Source: Mariniradius saccharolyticus AK6
Lineage (GTDB): Bacteria > Bacteroidota > Bacteroidia > Cytophagales > Cyclobacteriaceae
NCBI RefSeq assembly: GCF_000330725.2
Contig: NZ_AMZY02000003.1
Location: 62,001 to 126,000, forward strand
Length of the DNA: 64,000 nt
Direction of reading: 5' to 3'
The position numbers and the translations under genes are program-made. This document shows positions 9,394 through 18,164 of this stretch, in pieces. Position 1 is the stretch's first letter. The number at the start of each line of letters is the position of its first letter. The notes under the pieces were generated by a model, which was given only the letters and a program-made list of their open reading frames with translations, was not told where the DNA came from and did not search any database.

Positions 9394-9417
9394 AACCCTT
9401 GGGCTTGGCCAAGGGTT
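9386..9417 (-). terminator. Terminator of the DUF4412 gene
   Basis: A perfect 9-bp stem (9394-9402 with 9409-9417) with a 6-nt loop is followed on the minus strand by TTTATTTTTG. It lies 24 bp past the stop codon of the DUF4412 gene and separates it from folA. Confidence 0.85.
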
Positions 9418-9440
9418 GGGAAATTTCTCAGTATTTGCAA

Positions 9441-10379
9441 CTACTGCTTCATAGTGGCGATGCTTGGGTAATCCGCCATCAGGAACTTTTGGCCTTTGTC
9501 GGGTTGGATGTCGATGACCTGCATGTCAAACTTGCTCTTGTCTTTTTTGCTGGTGACATGGGCCTCCATCATATTGCCAGAGGGTAGCTGACCGAGCATT
9601 GCGGGATTTGAGGTTTTCATTCTGGCTGTTAGAAATGGATTGTTTTGGGCCCAAAAGGGTGTCGTGGAATTGACCGGTGATTGGGTGACCCAGTACAAGG
9701 TGGTACTTTCGTCGGTTTCGATAAGATACTCGTCGCACTGGTACCCAAGGATGGTTTTGGTGTTACCCGTCTTTTCAAACTTTACAGACTCATTTGCCTG
9801 CTGTCCAGTGGCGCTCTGTGTTTCGACAGGCGCCGAAAGCATTTCAGCATCATAACCATAGGCCATGCGCATTTGCTGACCTTCATTGACCATGAGGGTA
9901 ATGGCCACATTACGGTTGAAATCATAAATCAGCGTGAATTTTCCCTCTTCAGATTTCTTGCTTTCCTCACTTTTGAACTCCATCGCGGTTATCTTCGGGT
10001 CAGATGAGAGATAGGAAGTGAGTTGGAAAGGTTCGATATCCTTTCCCTTTGCGTCTATTCCCGTAAACTCGATAATCGAGAAACCGTCGAAACTGTAGGA
10101 TTCCGCGACTTCGACGTCAGAATACACAGACTGCATGATTTGGTTGATGCGCTCATTGTTCGCCGAATCGGCCGGGTCAACTCCGTATACATCCTTGAAG
10201 ACCTTGTCGAGCTGCCTCCGTGCTACTTTTTCCATTTCGCTTTCCACTTTCTTTTCTATCGCGCGGCTAATGCCCCTTTCTGCGGCATTCTTGAGTCTGT
10301 TGACGAATTGGGCCTGTACTGAAGCGATCGAAATCGGGAAAACCAAAATTATAAATACAAAACGATACAAATTCTTCAT
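9441..10379 (-). CDS. Exported DUF4412-like protein
   Basis: The 312-residue product starts at the ATG giving MKNLYRFVFIILVFPISIAS and a cleavable signal peptide ending near VQAQ. After a basic amphipathic helix (about 25-65) comes a beta-rich domain of the DUF4412 type. Near its middle is the typical KTILGYQCDEYLIETDESTTLYWVT segment (key residues Gly-Tyr-x-Cys-Asp-Glu-Tyr), then a Met-rich stretch. Proteins of this type are periplasmic or secreted and have no assigned activity. The gene is monocistronic: an inverted repeat overlaps its promoter upstream and a strong terminator follows. A longer in-frame start exists at 10487 but would bury the signal peptide. Confidence 0.75.
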   Translation of the reverse strand: MKNLYRFVFIILVFPISIASVQAQFVNRLKNAAERGISRAIEKKVESEMEKVARRQLDKVFKDVYGVDPADSANNERINQIMQSVYSDVEVAESYSFDGFSIIEFTGIDAKGKDIEPFQLTSYLSSDPKITAMEFKSEESKKSEEGKFTLIYDFNRNVAITLMVNEGQQMRMAYGYDAEMLSAPVETQSATGQQANESVKFEKTGNTKTILGYQCDEYLIETDESTTLYWVTQSPVNSTTPFWAQNNPFLTARMKTSNPAMLGQLPSGNMMEAHVTSKKDKSKFDMQVIDIQPDKGQKFLMADYPSIATMKQ

Positions 10380-10394
10380 AACAATCTTGGGAAT

Positions 10395-10417
10395 GTTTAG
10401 CTCAAAGTTAGCTAAAC
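10395..10417 (-). promoter_or_regulatory. Promoter with overlapping inverted repeat upstream of DUF4412 gene
   Basis: On the minus strand TAACTTTG (plus-strand 10403-10410) fits the TAnnTTTG -7 consensus, 23 bp before the chosen start. It sits inside a perfect inverted repeat with 8-bp arms GTTTAGCT and AGCTAAAC (10395-10402 and 10410-10417) and a 7-bp spacer. That geometry is expected of an operator whose bound repressor would block RNA polymerase. No regulator gene is next to it. Confidence 0.45.
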
Positions 10418-10520
10418 GATCGCTTAGAAGAAACATAAAAATCCAGTTTCCCCTTGGAATATTTCTGTATTTGTGATCTAATGTCACAGGTAGCTAAAAA
10501 AATCCTCTTTTTACAAAAGA

Positions 10521-11447
10521 TCATTTCAGCTTATTGCCGCGAAGAAACTCCTCAACTTGCATCCGTTTTTTTCCCTCCAATTGAAGTTCCAAAATCTCCA
10601 AACAACCGCTTCCGGTTTGGAAAACAAGTTTTGTTTTTCCATCGGTGAAAAATTGGCCCTTTGAAAAGTTCTCCATATCCTTTTCCACAATTTTGGTCTT
10701 GAAGATTTTAAGGACTTTTCCGTCGATAATAGTCCATGCCGCTGGATAGGGCGATAGTCCCCTCACCAGGTTGTGGATATCAGCCGCCGGTCGATGCCAG
10801 TCTATTTCACAGGTTTCCTTGAAGATTTTTGGTGCATGGTGTTTTGCTTTGCTCCCATCTTGCGGAATCGGACGCGCCTGGCCTCCTGCGATGGCGTCCA
10901 CGGTCTTCAATACGAGATTGGCCCCCTTTTCCATCAGCCTCGCGTAGAGACTGCCTACGTTGTCATCAAGATAGATGGGTTCTTTTTCCTGAAAAATGAT
11001 CGAACCCGTATCGATCTCATGCTTGAGGAAAAAAGTCGTGATTCCGGTTTCAGTTTCACCATTGATGATGGCCCAATTGATTGGTGCTGCCCCACGGTAA
11101 TTCGGCAAAAGCGAGGCATGGAGGTTGAAAGTGCCCAAAGGTGGCATGGACCAAACTACCTCGGGGAGCATTCTAAAAGCAACTACTATCTGAAGGTCAG
11201 CGTGAAAAGAAGCCAATTCTTCGAGAAATTCAGGGGATTTGAGGTTAGTGGGCTGTAGGACGGGAATCCCAAATTCCATTGCCTTCTCTTTTACCGGACT
11301 TGGAATCAATTTTTGGCCTCTCCCCTGCGGTTTGTCTGGCGCAGTCACGACAGCCACAACGTTCCAGGCATTTTCCACTAGCATCTGCAGCGAAGCAACC
11401 GCAAATTCGGGTGTGCCCATAAAAACTATTCTGAGGTCCTTATTCAT
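10521..11447 (-). CDS. fmt: Methionyl-tRNA formyltransferase
   Basis: The 308-residue cytosolic enzyme formylates initiator Met-tRNA with 10-formyltetrahydrofolate. Diagnostic features are the N-terminal RIVFMGTPEFAVASL, the catalytic Asn-His segment in GTFNLHASLLPNYRGAAP (SLLP signature), the catalytic aspartate region HEIDTGSIIF, and a C-terminal beta-barrel domain beginning near residue 205. I use the ATG giving MNKDLRIVF; a TTG seven codons upstream is possible but adds nothing typical of the family. The gene stands alone: def is not adjacent. The 142 bp between this gene and the DUF4412 start hold the latter's promoter. Confidence 0.96.
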   Translation of the reverse strand: MNKDLRIVFMGTPEFAVASLQMLVENAWNVVAVVTAPDKPQGRGQKLIPSPVKEKAMEFGIPVLQPTNLKSPEFLEELASFHADLQIVVAFRMLPEVVWSMPPLGTFNLHASLLPNYRGAAPINWAIINGETETGITTFFLKHEIDTGSIIFQEKEPIYLDDNVGSLYARLMEKGANLVLKTVDAIAGGQARPIPQDGSKAKHHAPKIFKETCEIDWHRPAADIHNLVRGLSPYPAAWTIIDGKVLKIFKTKIVEKDMENFSKGQFFTDGKTKLVFQTGSGCLEILELQLEGKKRMQVEEFLRGNKLK

Positions 11448-11667
11448 TTCTTTCAGATTTGGGCTCAAAAATACCCAAACATTTTTAGCGCAGGGATGGT
11501 TGTTACATGTTTATCCATGGTTTGGGAATCAAATTCTTTGATGTTTGATTCCTTCTGAAATCCAAACTTGATCAAAACGGATTTAAAACCGGTTTGACTA
11601 TGAACCTGTGCCATTCAATCGGTATTTATTCCTTTTGGATGTTCTTAGATTTCGATGACACAAAATA

Positions 11668-11701
11668 TTTGACAATATCATTTTGCTTTTGCATAATTTT
11701 G
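11668..11701 (+). promoter_or_regulatory. Promoter (-33 TTTG, -7 TAATTTTG)
   Basis: TAATTTTG at 11694-11701 matches TAnnTTTG, and a TTTG at 11668-11671 lies 22 bp upstream, within the range of Bacteroidota -33/-7 spacing. The -7 element ends only 4 bp before the ATG at 11706, so either the message is nearly leaderless or translation starts further in. Confidence 0.5.
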
Positions 11702-11705
11702 CGGC

Positions 11706-12071
11706 ATGAAAAATCAAAACCACTACGGCTTTAATAGCGGCATCAGGTTCCTGACCTTTGCCTTGGCTATTTTTTTTGCCGTTTTGGCTGTTTTTGATGA
11801 ATTCAAGGACCAGGGTAGTCTGGAGCGGTACGAGGAATTGGTATCTGAAAAGGAATATGATTTCTCCATTTTCCCATCTTCACTTTCGAGGCCGACATCT
11901 TCCAAGCTGACGAAAATCGAGCGGTTAGAGGTCATCAAGACGATAGACCGAATTTTTACTATACAAATTTCCAATCCGAAGCTCGGTTTTTTTGATCGGC
12001 CTCGTGAGGTTTTGGTGGCATATTTTATCTCCATCTTTTCAAAATCAGAGATTTTGGCCAATGCGCCCTGA
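11706..12071 (+). CDS. Small predicted membrane protein of unknown function
   Basis: The 121-residue product has one strong hydrophobic helix at about 14-30 (RFLTFALAIFFAVLAVF) followed by a mostly soluble, charged C-terminal part. I recognise no family. The promoter is so close to the ATG that the true start could be later. It precedes the RND efflux operon by 100 bp, but a palindrome in that gap suggests separate control, so a functional link is not established. It may be genus-specific. Confidence 0.5.
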   Translation: MKNQNHYGFNSGIRFLTFALAIFFAVLAVFDEFKDQGSLERYEELVSEKEYDFSIFPSSLSRPTSSKLTKIERLEVIKTIDRIFTIQISNPKLGFFDRPREVLVAYFISIFSKSEILANAP

Positions 12072-12129
12072 TTGTGGCTTGATTGTGTTTTTTGGCGCCT
12101 GCCAAAGTTTTCTTTTCTAAATGAACCCA

Positions 12130-12150
12130 AATAATCTTTCAAAGATTATT
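12130..12150. promoter_or_regulatory. 21-bp perfect palindrome, candidate operator of the RND operon
   Basis: Arms AATAATCTTT and AAAGATTATT (10 bp each) surround a single central C at 12140. The element ends 21 bp before the adaptor start codon. RND efflux operons are commonly repressed by TetR- or MarR-type regulators that bind such palindromes; none is encoded nearby. It is not followed by a T-tract, so it is not a standard terminator. Confidence 0.5.
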
Positions 12151-12171
12151 CACATCTTATCATTCAAAATC

Positions 12172-13356
12172 ATGAAATTAATTGATTCTAGCATTTCCTT
12201 TAGGGGAAGCGTAGGAAATTTGAGGTATTCGGCTGGCTTACTTTTACTGGGGCTAACCTTATTGTCCTCCTGCAATAGTGGCAACAGCAAAGAACAGCAG
12301 GTGACGGTATTGGACAATATTCCCGTATTGGAATTGAAGCCGATGAGCATAGAAGTCCCGGTCACTTTCGTGGCGGATATCCAGGCTGTACAGTTTGTCG
12401 AAATCCGAGCCAAAGTGGAAGGGTATGTTGACCAGATATTTGTCGACGAGGGCCAATTTGTGAAAAAGGGACAAAACCTTTTCCAATTGTCCTCCATGGA
12501 GTTTTTGGAGATGGTCAATTCCGCCAACGCCAAACTAGCCCAAGCAAAAGCCGAGGCACAGGCGGCGCAGGTCGAGGTGGACCGATTGAGAATACTGGTT
12601 GAGAAAGACATCATTGCACCGTCAGAACTTGAATTGGCGCGGTCCAAAAGATCTGTTGCACAATCCGGCATAGCCGAGGCTGAGGCGATGCTGAAAAACG
12701 CAAAGACTGGCTTGTCCTACACGACGATCAAGGCTCCATTTGACGGCATCGTGGATAGGATTCCACACAAAAAGGGATCCTTGGTGACACAAGGCGATTT
12801 GTTGACCAATATTACCGACATCTCTGAAGTGTTTGCATACTTTAAGGTGACGGAAAATGAATATCTCCGGTACATGAGGGCAAAAAAGGAAGGGGATGCC
12901 GAAAACATGGGTCAAAGCGTTTCCCTAATCCTTGCGGACGGAGAGACATACGCTTTTCCTGGAAAATTGGAGACTATGGAAGCGGATTTTGAGAGAGGTA
13001 CCGGTTCGATCGCATTCCGTGTAAGGTTCCCCAACCCGGACCAATTGATCAAACATGGCTCAACGGGTAGAATCCAAATGGTAAACCAGCTTGACGATGT
13101 GTTTTTGGTCCCCCAGAAATCAACATTTGAAATACAGGACTACAGCTATGTCTACATCCTCGATGAAAACAACACGGTCAAGGTAAGGAGCTTCAAGCCT
13201 GTAAGGAGATTTGGTCTTTTTTATGTTGCCGAGGGATTCGAGACTGGCGAGAAGATTATCTATGAAGGTATCCAGCAGGTGAAGGATGGTGTTGTGATTA
13301 CCCCAGCAAATGTTTCCCAAAAGGACGCCTACGATACACTTTCTACGAACTTGTGA
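12172..13356 (+). CDS. RND efflux periplasmic adaptor (membrane fusion) lipoprotein
   Basis: The 394-residue protein has a signal peptide with lipobox LLSSC. The adaptor architecture follows: a lipoyl-like half (VEIRAKVEGYVDQIFVDEGQ), an alpha-helical hairpin (about 100-170, rich in Ala/Glu/Lys), the second lipoyl half (TIKAPFDGIVDR), then beta-barrel and membrane-proximal domains. It links the inner-membrane pump to the outer-membrane channel. I choose the ATG at 12172 because the longer frame would start upstream of the 21-bp palindrome and place about 17 extra residues before the signal peptide. It is the first gene of a three-gene operon, 30 bp before the permease. Confidence 0.93.
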   Translation: MKLIDSSISFRGSVGNLRYSAGLLLLGLTLLSSCNSGNSKEQQVTVLDNIPVLELKPMSIEVPVTFVADIQAVQFVEIRAKVEGYVDQIFVDEGQFVKKGQNLFQLSSMEFLEMVNSANAKLAQAKAEAQAAQVEVDRLRILVEKDIIAPSELELARSKRSVAQSGIAEAEAMLKNAKTGLSYTTIKAPFDGIVDRIPHKKGSLVTQGDLLTNITDISEVFAYFKVTENEYLRYMRAKKEGDAENMGQSVSLILADGETYAFPGKLETMEADFERGTGSIAFRVRFPNPDQLIKHGSTGRIQMVNQLDDVFLVPQKSTFEIQDYSYVYILDENNTVKVRSFKPVRRFGLFYVAEGFETGEKIIYEGIQQVKDGVVITPANVSQKDAYDTLSTNL

Positions 13357-13386
13357 TAAATATTTCCAATATAACTCTGAACCAAC

Positions 13387-16300
13387 ATGTTTGAGATATT
13401 TATCCGAAGGCCGATACTTTCGACAGTGATATCGGTTTTTATCACTTTGCTTGGGCTTTTGGCACTTTTCACCTTGCCTATTACCCAATTCCCTGAAATC
13501 GTACCCCCCTCCGTAACTGTGACCGCCAAATACACCGGTGCTAACGCGGAGGTATTGTCCAAGGCTGTCGCCACGCCGCTCGAGCGGGCAATCAATGGTG
13601 TGCCGGGCATGACCTACATGACCTCGGTCAATACAAATGATGGTATTACGCTCATCAACATCGTGTTCAAAGTAGGGACAGACCCGGATTTGGCTGCGGT
13701 AAACGTCCAAAACAGGGTAGCTACGGTACTCGACGAATTGCCTGAAGAGGTTATCAGGGCAGGTGTGCAGACTGAAAAGGAGGTAAACAGTATGCTCCTT
13801 TACCTTAACCTGATCACTACGGATACACTGCAGGACGAGAAGTTTGTGTACAATTTTGCCGACATCAACATCCTTCCTGAATTGAAAAGGATTGATGGAG
13901 TTGGTTTTGCGCAGATTATGGGCTTCAAGGATTATGCAATGCGTATCTGGTTGAAGCCTGACAGACTTGTAGCCTACAACCTTTCGCCCCAAGATGTGTC
14001 TAATGCGATACGTGCGCAAAATGTGGAGGCTGCTCCCGGAAAATCTGGTATCGCGTCCGACCGTGACCCGCAGGCGCTCCAATATGTATTGAAATACACG
14101 GGCAAGTTCAATCAAGTGGAGGATTATGAGAATATCACACTGAAGGCATTGCCTGATGGGTCCTTGTTGAAAGTGAAGGACGTGGCCGAAGTCCAATTCG
14201 ATGCGCAGGAATACAGCATGGTGTCCATGACGGATGGTAGGCCTTCTGCCTCGATCATGATCAAGCAAAGGCCGGGATCCAATGCCCGCGAAGTAATCCA
14301 AAACATAAAGGACAAAATGTCGGAATTGGAGGAGAGCTCTTTCCCTCCAGGTATGACTTTCAATGTTTCATATGACGTATCCCGATTTTTGGATGCATCT
14401 ATCTTCGAGGTCGTGAAGACCTTGATCGAGGCATTCCTTTTGGTGTTCATCGTTGTGTTTATCTTCCTTCAGGACTTCAGATCTACTTTGATTCCGGCCA
14501 TTGCCGTGCCGGTCTCCCTTATCGGAACGTTTTTCTTCATGCAGCTTTTTGGTTTTTCGATCAATTTGCTGACACTCTTTGCGCTCGTACTCGCGATAGG
14601 TATTGTCGTGGACAATGCGATTGTGGTCGTGGAGGCGGTGCATGTGAAAATGCATACGCTGCACATGAGCGCCATGGACGCGACCATCGAAGCGATGAAA
14701 GAAATCGGTGGAGCGATCGTCGCCATCACCTTGGTAATGTCCGCGGTATTTGTTCCTGTGAGCTTCCTATCAGGACCCGTTGGGATATTCTACCGGCAGT
14801 TTTCGCTTACCCTCGCTATTGCGATTGTCATTTCGGGTATCAATGCGTTAACGCTTTCGCCAGCTTTGTGTGCGCTGATGCTCAAGCCAGCCGATGTGGA
14901 GCATGATCCTTCCAAGGGTTTGTTGCAGAAGTTTTTTTATGGATTCAACAAACGTTACGATGCATTTTCAGCAAAATATTCCTCAATTCTTGGAAAAATC
15001 GCTCCAAGGAAAGTCGTTACCTACGGCGCCTTGATATTGTTCTTTGTGTTGACTTACGGCACGATGTCCATTGTTCCAACTGGCTTTATCCCAAATGAAG
15101 ACCAAGGAATGGTATATGTGTCTGTAACCACACCTCCTGGCGCCACTGTAGAGAGGACGAGTGATGTGATGGACCAAGTACAGGGAAGTTTGTTGCCATT
15201 GGAGGAAGTGGAAACTATTTCGACTTTGGCAGGATATTCACTCTTGACCGAGACCGCCGGTGCGTCATATGGTATGGGTATGATCAACTTGGTAGATTGG
15301 GGTGATCGTGACAAAAACGTGAACGAATTGATCTTGGATTATCAAGACAGGACTTCGCATATCAAGGGAGCCGATATCCAGTTCTTCTCGCCGCCGCCAG
15401 TTCCTGGGTTTGGTAACGCTTCTGGTTTTGAGCTAAGGCTACAAGACAAAACCGGCGGTACCCTGACCAACATGGCTGAGGTTACACAGAAGTTTATAGA
15501 TGAACTCAATGCGAGGCCTGAACTTAATGGCGTGTCGACAAACTTCGAACCAAACTTTCCACAATATATCTTGCGCGTTGACCATGACAAGGCCGCCAAG
15601 TTGGGTGTCTCCGTCGATGAATCGATGGAAACATTACAGAGTTACATCGGCAGTTATTACTCCTCAAATTTCATCCGTTTCGGTATGATGTATAAGGTGA
15701 TGATACAGGCCTCGCCGGAATTCAGGACTTCGCCTGAGTCGCTACTGGGTATGTATGCCAAAAATAAGGATGGACAAATGGTACCCTATTCCAACTTCCT
15801 GACTTTGGAAAGAGTCTATGGTCCCGAGCAGTTGACTAGGTACAACATGTTTACTTCGGCTTTGATCACTGGCGACGCTGCTGAAGGTTTTTCCTCCGGC
15901 GATGCAATCAAGGCCGTAGAGGAAGTTGCCGCAGCGAATCTACCAAGAGGGTTTGAAATCAATTGGTCAGGTATCACCAGGGAACAGATAGAGTCCGGAA
16001 ATCAGGCGATCTATATCTTTCTTCTTTGCTTGGTGTTTGTGTATTTGCTGCTTTCAGCTCAATACGAAAGCTACTTCCTGCCCCTGCCGGTAATTCTATC
16101 GCTTCCGGCGGGTATTTTTGGATCTTTTCTCTTCCTCAAACTCACAGGTTTGGAGAACAACATCTATGCCCAGGTTTCCTTGGTCATGTTGATTGGTCTT
16201 TTGGGTAAAAACGCCATCCTGATCATTGAGATCGCGATCCAAAACCGTCAAAAAGGACTATCTATTCTCCAAAGCGCCATCAACGGCGGGGTGGAAAGGC

Positions 16301-16560
16301 TTCGCCCGATTTTGATGACCTCGTTTGCCTTTATCAGCGGTTTGATCCCATTGACCATTGCGTCCGGCGCGGGTGCGATCGGTAACAGGACCATCGGTAC
16401 TGCTGCGGCAGGAGGGATGTTGATTGGTACCTTGGTCGGTGTGTTTTTGATCCCGGGTCTGTATGTCGTTTTTGAGACGATCGCAACCAACATGAAAAAG
16501 AAGGAAAAGGTGGAGGCAAAGACTGAAACCCAAATAGAAAATGCTGTCGAAGTATCATGA
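13387..16560 (+). CDS. RND multidrug efflux permease (HAE1/AcrB-type)
   Basis: The 1057-residue inner-membrane protein has the AcrB layout: twelve predicted transmembrane helices in two homologous halves, each with a large periplasmic loop. It opens with FEIFIRRPILSTVISVFITL. The proton-relay helix reads IGIVVDNAIVVVEAV: Asp409 corresponds to AcrB Asp407, but the neighbouring AcrB Asp408 position is Asn410 here. The matching lysine helix is intact in MLIGLLGKNAILIIEIAI. It exports drugs or other amphiphiles by proton antiport. Its final four bases overlap the start of the outer-membrane factor gene. Substrates cannot be deduced. The start at FEIF fits the family. Confidence 0.95.
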   Translation: MFEIFIRRPILSTVISVFITLLGLLALFTLPITQFPEIVPPSVTVTAKYTGANAEVLSKAVATPLERAINGVPGMTYMTSVNTNDGITLINIVFKVGTDPDLAAVNVQNRVATVLDELPEEVIRAGVQTEKEVNSMLLYLNLITTDTLQDEKFVYNFADINILPELKRIDGVGFAQIMGFKDYAMRIWLKPDRLVAYNLSPQDVSNAIRAQNVEAAPGKSGIASDRDPQALQYVLKYTGKFNQVEDYENITLKALPDGSLLKVKDVAEVQFDAQEYSMVSMTDGRPSASIMIKQRPGSNAREVIQNIKDKMSELEESSFPPGMTFNVSYDVSRFLDASIFEVVKTLIEAFLLVFIVVFIFLQDFRSTLIPAIAVPVSLIGTFFFMQLFGFSINLLTLFALVLAIGIVVDNAIVVVEAVHVKMHTLHMSAMDATIEAMKEIGGAIVAITLVMSAVFVPVSFLSGPVGIFYRQFSLTLAIAIVISGINALTLSPALCALMLKPADVEHDPSKGLLQKFFYGFNKRYDAFSAKYSSILGKIAPRKVVTYGALILFFVLTYGTMSIVPTGFIPNEDQGMVYVSVTTPPGATVERTSDVMDQVQGSLLPLEEVETISTLAGYSLLTETAGASYGMGMINLVDWGDRDKNVNELILDYQDRTSHIKGADIQFFSPPPVPGFGNASGFELRLQDKTGGTLTNMAEVTQKFIDELNARPELNGVSTNFEPNFPQYILRVDHDKAAKLGVSVDESMETLQSYIGSYYSSNFIRFGMMYKVMIQASPEFRTSPESLLGMYAKNKDGQMVPYSNFLTLERVYGPEQLTRYNMFTSALITGDAAEGFSSGDAIKAVEEVAAANLPRGFEINWSGITREQIESGNQAIYIFLLCLVFVYLLLSAQYESYFLPLPVILSLPAGIFGSFLFLKLTGLENNIYAQVSLVMLIGLLGKNAILIIEIAIQNRQKGLSILQSAINGGVERLRPILMTSFAFISGLIPLTIASGAGAIGNRTIGTAAAGGMLIGTLVGVFLIPGLYVVFETIATNMKKKEKVEAKTETQIENAVEVS

Positions 16561-18017
16561 AAAATAGAAAATTTCACTCGTTGATAGGGCTTTTCTTGGT
16601 CTTCTTCCTGATTCAGGCATGTAAAACCACCAAAGTCAGCCAACCTCAAGATTCGGATATTCTGCCTACCACATTCGACGATGATAGGTTGGATACTACT
16701 TCCAACCATGCTTTGTTGAACTGGGAACAGTTTTTCGAGGATGAAAAACTCAGAGATCTGATCACCATTGCCTTAGCCAACAACCAAGACAATTTGAAGA
16801 CCCTCGAAAAGATCCGCATCGCCCAAGCCAACCTTCGCGTGGCAAAGGTAGGCTGGTTGCCGGAGTTCAACGCCGTCGCAGGTGCATCAAGGAGAAAATT
16901 TGGTGAATACACCATGGATGGCGTTGGTAATTTTGATACCAATTTGTCTGGTAACGTCCCAGAGGATAAGCGAATTCCCGATCCATACCGGGATTTTATT
17001 GTTGGCGCAAATTTTAACTGGGAGATAGATGTCTGGGGCAAATACCGAAACCTAAACAAAGCCGCTGCTTCGCGATACTTAGCTTCACAGGAAATGGCCA
17101 ATTATGTGAAGACTTGGTTGATTTCCCAAGTTGCTGTTCAATATTATTCCATTTTGGGATTGGAAGAAGAAATCAGGATTCTCGATGAAAACATCAGGCT
17201 TCAAGAATTGGCTGTGGGGCTTTCCAAGGATCTGAAGGTATCCGGGAAGAGTAACCAACTTGCGGTTGACCAGTTTGAAGCCCTATTGCTGAATTTCAAG
17301 GCTTTGGTCAACGAAAAACAAAGGATGCTTCGGAGTGCGGAACTTCAGATGGCAGCTCTTTTGGGTAATTACCAAACGGATTATGAACGTTCTTCCCTCG
17401 AAGAGGCTTTTGTGGAACCGGAGATTTTGAGGACCGGTTTACCCACCGATCTCCTCCAACTTCGTCCCGATGTCAGAATGGCCGAGCGGGAATTGATGGC
17501 AGCAAATGCCGACATATTTGCGGCACGGGCGGCTTTTTTCCCTTCCTTCAATCTGTTTGGGATGGCAGGGTTCAATGCCTTTGATTTCAGCAAGTTGTTT
17601 TTCAATCCTGCTTCGGCAGTCTACCAATTCGGCGCGGGACTTGCCGCTCCATTGTTCAATAGAAACAGGATCAGAATGCAATTCGAGGCTGCCAACGCAA
17701 GTCAGCGGATAGCTTGGTACGACTATGAACAAACCGTACTGCGCAGCTATATCGAAGTCCTTGATTTGGTCAATCAATTTCAAACGTTGGATGAACAGGT
17801 CGAGAATAAGTCAAATGAAGTCTTGGTGCAAAAGCGGTCAGTTGAAAATTCGAACACCATGTTTACAGTCGGATATGCCAACTACCTAGATGTCCTCAAC
17901 GCCCAAAGCCGTGCCCTGCAAGCTGAAATCGAGCTAATCGAGCTCAAAACCCAACAACTCCAGGCAAGGGTTAATCTGTACAAGGCATTGGGTGGTGGAT
18001 GGACCGTCAGCAACTAG
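16557..18017 (+). CDS. RND efflux outer-membrane lipoprotein (NodT/OprM-type, TolC superfamily)
   Basis: The 486-residue protein starts in an ATGA overlap with the permease gene. It has a lipoprotein signal ending in LIQACK, so the N-terminus is lipidated as in OprM-type channels. Two outer-membrane-factor repeats follow, with long coiled-coil helices and the typical LPTDLLQLRPDVRMAEREL segment (LP..LL..RPD) between them, and the C-terminal repeat ends around VNLYKALGGGW. It forms the trimeric exit duct for the adaptor-permease pair upstream, completing a self-contained tripartite pump. No obvious terminator follows the stop; the next gene has its own promoter. Confidence 0.94.
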   Translation: MKNRKFHSLIGLFLVFFLIQACKTTKVSQPQDSDILPTTFDDDRLDTTSNHALLNWEQFFEDEKLRDLITIALANNQDNLKTLEKIRIAQANLRVAKVGWLPEFNAVAGASRRKFGEYTMDGVGNFDTNLSGNVPEDKRIPDPYRDFIVGANFNWEIDVWGKYRNLNKAAASRYLASQEMANYVKTWLISQVAVQYYSILGLEEEIRILDENIRLQELAVGLSKDLKVSGKSNQLAVDQFEALLLNFKALVNEKQRMLRSAELQMAALLGNYQTDYERSSLEEAFVEPEILRTGLPTDLLQLRPDVRMAERELMAANADIFAARAAFFPSFNLFGMAGFNAFDFSKLFFNPASAVYQFGAGLAAPLFNRNRIRMQFEAANASQRIAWYDYEQTVLRSYIEVLDLVNQFQTLDEQVENKSNEVLVQKRSVENSNTMFTVGYANYLDVLNAQSRALQAEIELIELKTQQLQARVNLYKALGGGWTVSN

Positions 18018-18098
18018 CAGAACCCTAAGGCTGAGACTTGTGGATCAGGATACATGTTTGCAATGATTGTTAAATTCCGTTAAAAATATTTCACAAAA

Positions 18099-18133
18099 TT
18101 TGCCGTTTGAATGATTATTTATCCGTACTTTTG
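18099..18133 (+). promoter_or_regulatory. Strong promoter of the small lipoprotein gene
   Basis: TACTTTTG at 18126-18133 fits the TAnnTTTG -7 element. Two candidate TTTG -33 elements lie at 18099-18102 and 18106-18109, giving 23- and 16-bp spacers. The flanking DNA is AT-rich. The expected start point is about 25-30 bp before the ATG. Confidence 0.6.
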
Positions 18134-18164
18134 CAAAGTAATTGACAAACAAATAATTATCATT

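Noticed and set aside
9324-9440. Longer N-terminus for dihydrofolate reductase starting at a TTG at 9440
   Set aside because: It would begin upstream of a strong terminator and the folA -7 element and add about 39 non-family residues.
12121-12171. Earlier ATG for the RND adaptor at 12121
   Set aside because: It would translate the 21-bp palindrome and bury the lipoprotein signal; the ATG at 12172 gives a normal signal peptide.
13120-14301. 393-codon open frame on the minus strand across the adaptor/permease junction
   Set aside because: It is antisense to two clearly coding RND genes, rich in His/Arg/Cys with no domain, and a by-product of their codon use.
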